DNA of 6,660 nucleotides, taken from NCBI GenBank assembly GCA_900772715.1, contig CAAGRN010000024.1, forward strand, positions 1 through 6,660. The letters run 5' to 3'. Below are positions 5,242 through 6,660 of the stretch, piece by piece (the stretch's first letter is position 1; every line of letters begins with the position of its first letter). Source of the DNA: an uncultured Subdoligranulum sp. (GTDB lineage: Bacteria; Bacillota_A; Clostridia; Oscillospirales; Ruminococcaceae). The translations under genes were made by a program, and so were the position numbers. The notes beneath the pieces were generated by a model, which made no database searches, was not told the DNA's origin, and saw nothing but the letters and a program-made list of their open reading frames with translations.

Positions 5242-6660
5242 ATGAAAAATACCACTGCAATGGCCGATTATGAGCTGCGCCACATCGAAGCGCTGCGCAA
5301 AAATTTAGCGGGCTGCACCGTACTGCTGAAAAAGGACGGCAGCTTCCCGCTGGAAAAACCCTGTACCCTTGCCGCCTACGGCAGCGGCGTGCGCCGCACG
5401 ATCCGGGGCGGCACCGGCTCCGGCGAGGTAAACTCCCGCTACAGCGTCATGATCGAGGAAGGTCTGCGGGAGGCAGGCTTCACCCTGACCGGGATGGAGT
5501 GGCACACCGGCTACGAGCAGGCGCGGGAAAAGGCCCACAAAGCCTTTTTGAAGCAGCTGAAAAAGGACGCCAAAGCCGCCAAGCAGAACTTTATCCTCTA
5601 CGGCATGGGCAAGGTCATGCCTGAGCCAGAATATGACCTGCCGCTCAACGCTGAGGGCGATGCAGCGATTTATGTTGTCTCCCGCATTTCCGGTGAGGGC
5701 AACGACCGCACGCCACTCAAGGGCGACATCCGCCTGACGGATTCCGAGGTGCGGGATATTTTGGCGCTGGACAAAAAGTTTACCCGCTTTATGCTGGTGC
5801 TGAATGTCGGCGGCGTGGTGGATCTCTCCCCCGTTATGGGCGTGCGCAACATTCTGCTGCTGTCTCAGCTCGGTGTCGAGACCGGCAGTGCGCTGGCAGA
5901 TATTCTGCTGGGCAAGGCCAACCCCTCCGGCAAGCTGACGACCACTTGGGCCGCCTTTGAGGAATACCCTGAAATGCCCGACTTTGAGGACATGAACGAA
6001 ACCCGCTACCGCGAGGGCATCTATGTAGGCTACCGCTATTTTGATACCTTCCGCAAGCAGGCTCTTTTCCCCTTTGGATACGGGCTTTCCTACACAGAGT
6101 TCCGCCTTGGGGCTGCCGAGGTGGAGGCAAACGGCGCGCAGATCACTGTGCGTACTGCCGTGGAAAACATCGGCACTATGGCTGGTCGGCAGGTCGTACA
6201 GGTGTATCTGAGCAAGCCCGCCGGTAAGCTCGATGCCCCCTGGCAGGAGCTTTGCGCCTTTGCCAAGACCCGCACACTTGCCCCGGGAGAAGCAGAAACT
6301 GTCTCCTGTACCTTTACCCTGCCGGAGATGGCAGCGTATGATGCCGAGACTGCCTCCTATATTCTCGAGGCCGGTGATTACCTTGTCCGTGTCGGCGTCA
6401 GCAGCGCCGAAACCGCCCCCGCCGCCGTCCTGCATCTGGACAAGACGGTCACGACTCTGCAGGCCAAAAATGTGCTGGGATGCACGGATTTCACTGACCT
6501 TGCCGCCCCTGCCGCCACAATGGATTGCCCGGGGGGTGTGCCGGTCATCGAAATCGACCCGGCCGCGATTGCCTGTGAAACTATAGACTATGCCCGCACC
6601 GAGGAAGTTTTGCCCGAGGTGGACGCCCTGACCAAGGAGGACGCCTCTCTGCTGCTGATC
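5242..6660 (+). CDS. Glycoside hydrolase family 3 (beta-glucosidase-like), swapped domain order, 3' end outside the window
   Basis: Open from ATG 5242 to the right edge (473 codons seen, no stop). GH3 enzymes hydrolyse terminal beta-linked glucose or xylose, or related sugars, from oligosaccharides and glycosides. The order here is reversed from standard GH3. The alpha/beta-sandwich domain comes first (about 25-285), with GGTGSGEVN (56-64), SRISGEGNDR (147-156), NPSGKL (227-232) and FPFGYGLSYTEF (276-287). A fibronectin-III-like domain follows (about 310-390). The catalytic barrel, with its nucleophile Asp, would begin near 455 (EVLPEVDALTKEDA) and lies mostly beyond the window. E152 in SGEGNDR is the probable acid/base residue by family analogy. 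This layout is known in Ruminococcus albus and Butyrivibrio beta-glucosidases. There is no signal peptide, so the enzyme is probably cytoplasmic and acts on imported glycosides. The start is chosen over the in-frame ATG at 5233 because AGGAGG (5227-5232) directly abuts that one but is 9 bases from 5242. Confidence 0.93.
   Translation, partial: MKNTTAMADYELRHIEALRKNLAGCTVLLKKDGSFPLEKPCTLAAYGSGVRRTIRGGTGSGEVNSRYSVMIEEGLREAGFTLTGMEWHTGYEQAREKAHKAFLKQLKKDAKAAKQNFILYGMGKVMPEPEYDLPLNAEGDAAIYVVSRISGEGNDRTPLKGDIRLTDSEVRDILALDKKFTRFMLVLNVGGVVDLSPVMGVRNILLLSQLGVETGSALADILLGKANPSGKLTTTWAAFEEYPEMPDFEDMNETRYREGIYVGYRYFDTFRKQALFPFGYGLSYTEFRLGAAEVEANGAQITVRTAVENIGTMAGRQVVQVYLSKPAGKLDAPWQELCAFAKTRTLAPGEAETVSCTFTLPEMAAYDAETASYILEAGDYLVRVGVSSAETAPAAVLHLDKTVTTLQAKNVLGCTDFTDLAAPAATMDCPGGVPVIEIDPAAIACETIDYARTEEVLPEVDALTKEDASLLLI

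Noticed and set aside
5305..6435. A 376-codon open frame on the minus strand opposite the GH3 gene
   Set aside because: It is fully antisense to a gene with clear GH3 motifs. The translation is Gly/Ala/His-rich and resembles no family, so it is a shadow frame.

Overview
The window looks like chromosomal DNA of a fairly GC-rich gut-type Firmicute (class Clostridia, plausibly Oscillospirales/Ruminococcaceae). The basis is the strong AGGAGG-type ribosome binding sites, the general protein flavour, and above all a family 3 glycoside hydrolase with the swapped domain order known from Ruminococcus and Butyrivibrio beta-glucosidases. The organism call is inference; there is no rRNA or other phylogenetic marker here.

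Layout. Bases 1-51 are a long, nearly perfect hairpin that ends the leftmost minus-strand gene. Four genes then run on the minus strand, listed in transcription order (right to left): an extended SDR/NAD-dependent epimerase-like reductase (3408-4412), a classical SDR oxidoreductase with an extra C-terminal tail (2376-3383), a MATE-family multidrug/Na+-type exporter with a TTG start (1030-2361), and a second SDR with a long insertion before its catalytic tyrosine (73-906). The first three are separated by only 24 and 14 bases and look like one operon. The fourth follows a 123-base gap with its own possible promoter and a perfect 8-bp hairpin, and its interior is noticeably more AT-rich. On the plus strand, reading divergently, are a TetR/AcrR-type regulator (4617-5150) and then a GH3 beta-glucosidase-like gene (from 5242) that runs off the right edge before its catalytic barrel.

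The 204-base divergent gap (4413-4616) is the most informative non-coding stretch. It holds a good extended -10 promoter for the regulator, a plausible overlapping promoter for the reductase/exporter operon, and two inverted repeats built from the same half-site, TATCCAAC. One overlaps the regulator's -35 box and the other lies in its leader, so the pair flanks both promoters. This is the arrangement expected when a TetR-type repressor controls itself and the divergent operon.

Working hypothesis (inference): a small-molecule-responsive cassette in which a glycosidase may release an aglycone, three SDR enzymes of different subtypes oxidise or reduce hydroxyl/carbonyl groups on it, a MATE pump exports substrate or product, and the TetR protein senses the compound. 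The substrate cannot be read from the sequence; steroid/bile-acid-like, flavonoid or other plant-glycoside chemistry would all fit these families. No CRISPR array, tRNA, rRNA, insertion sequence or phage gene was seen.
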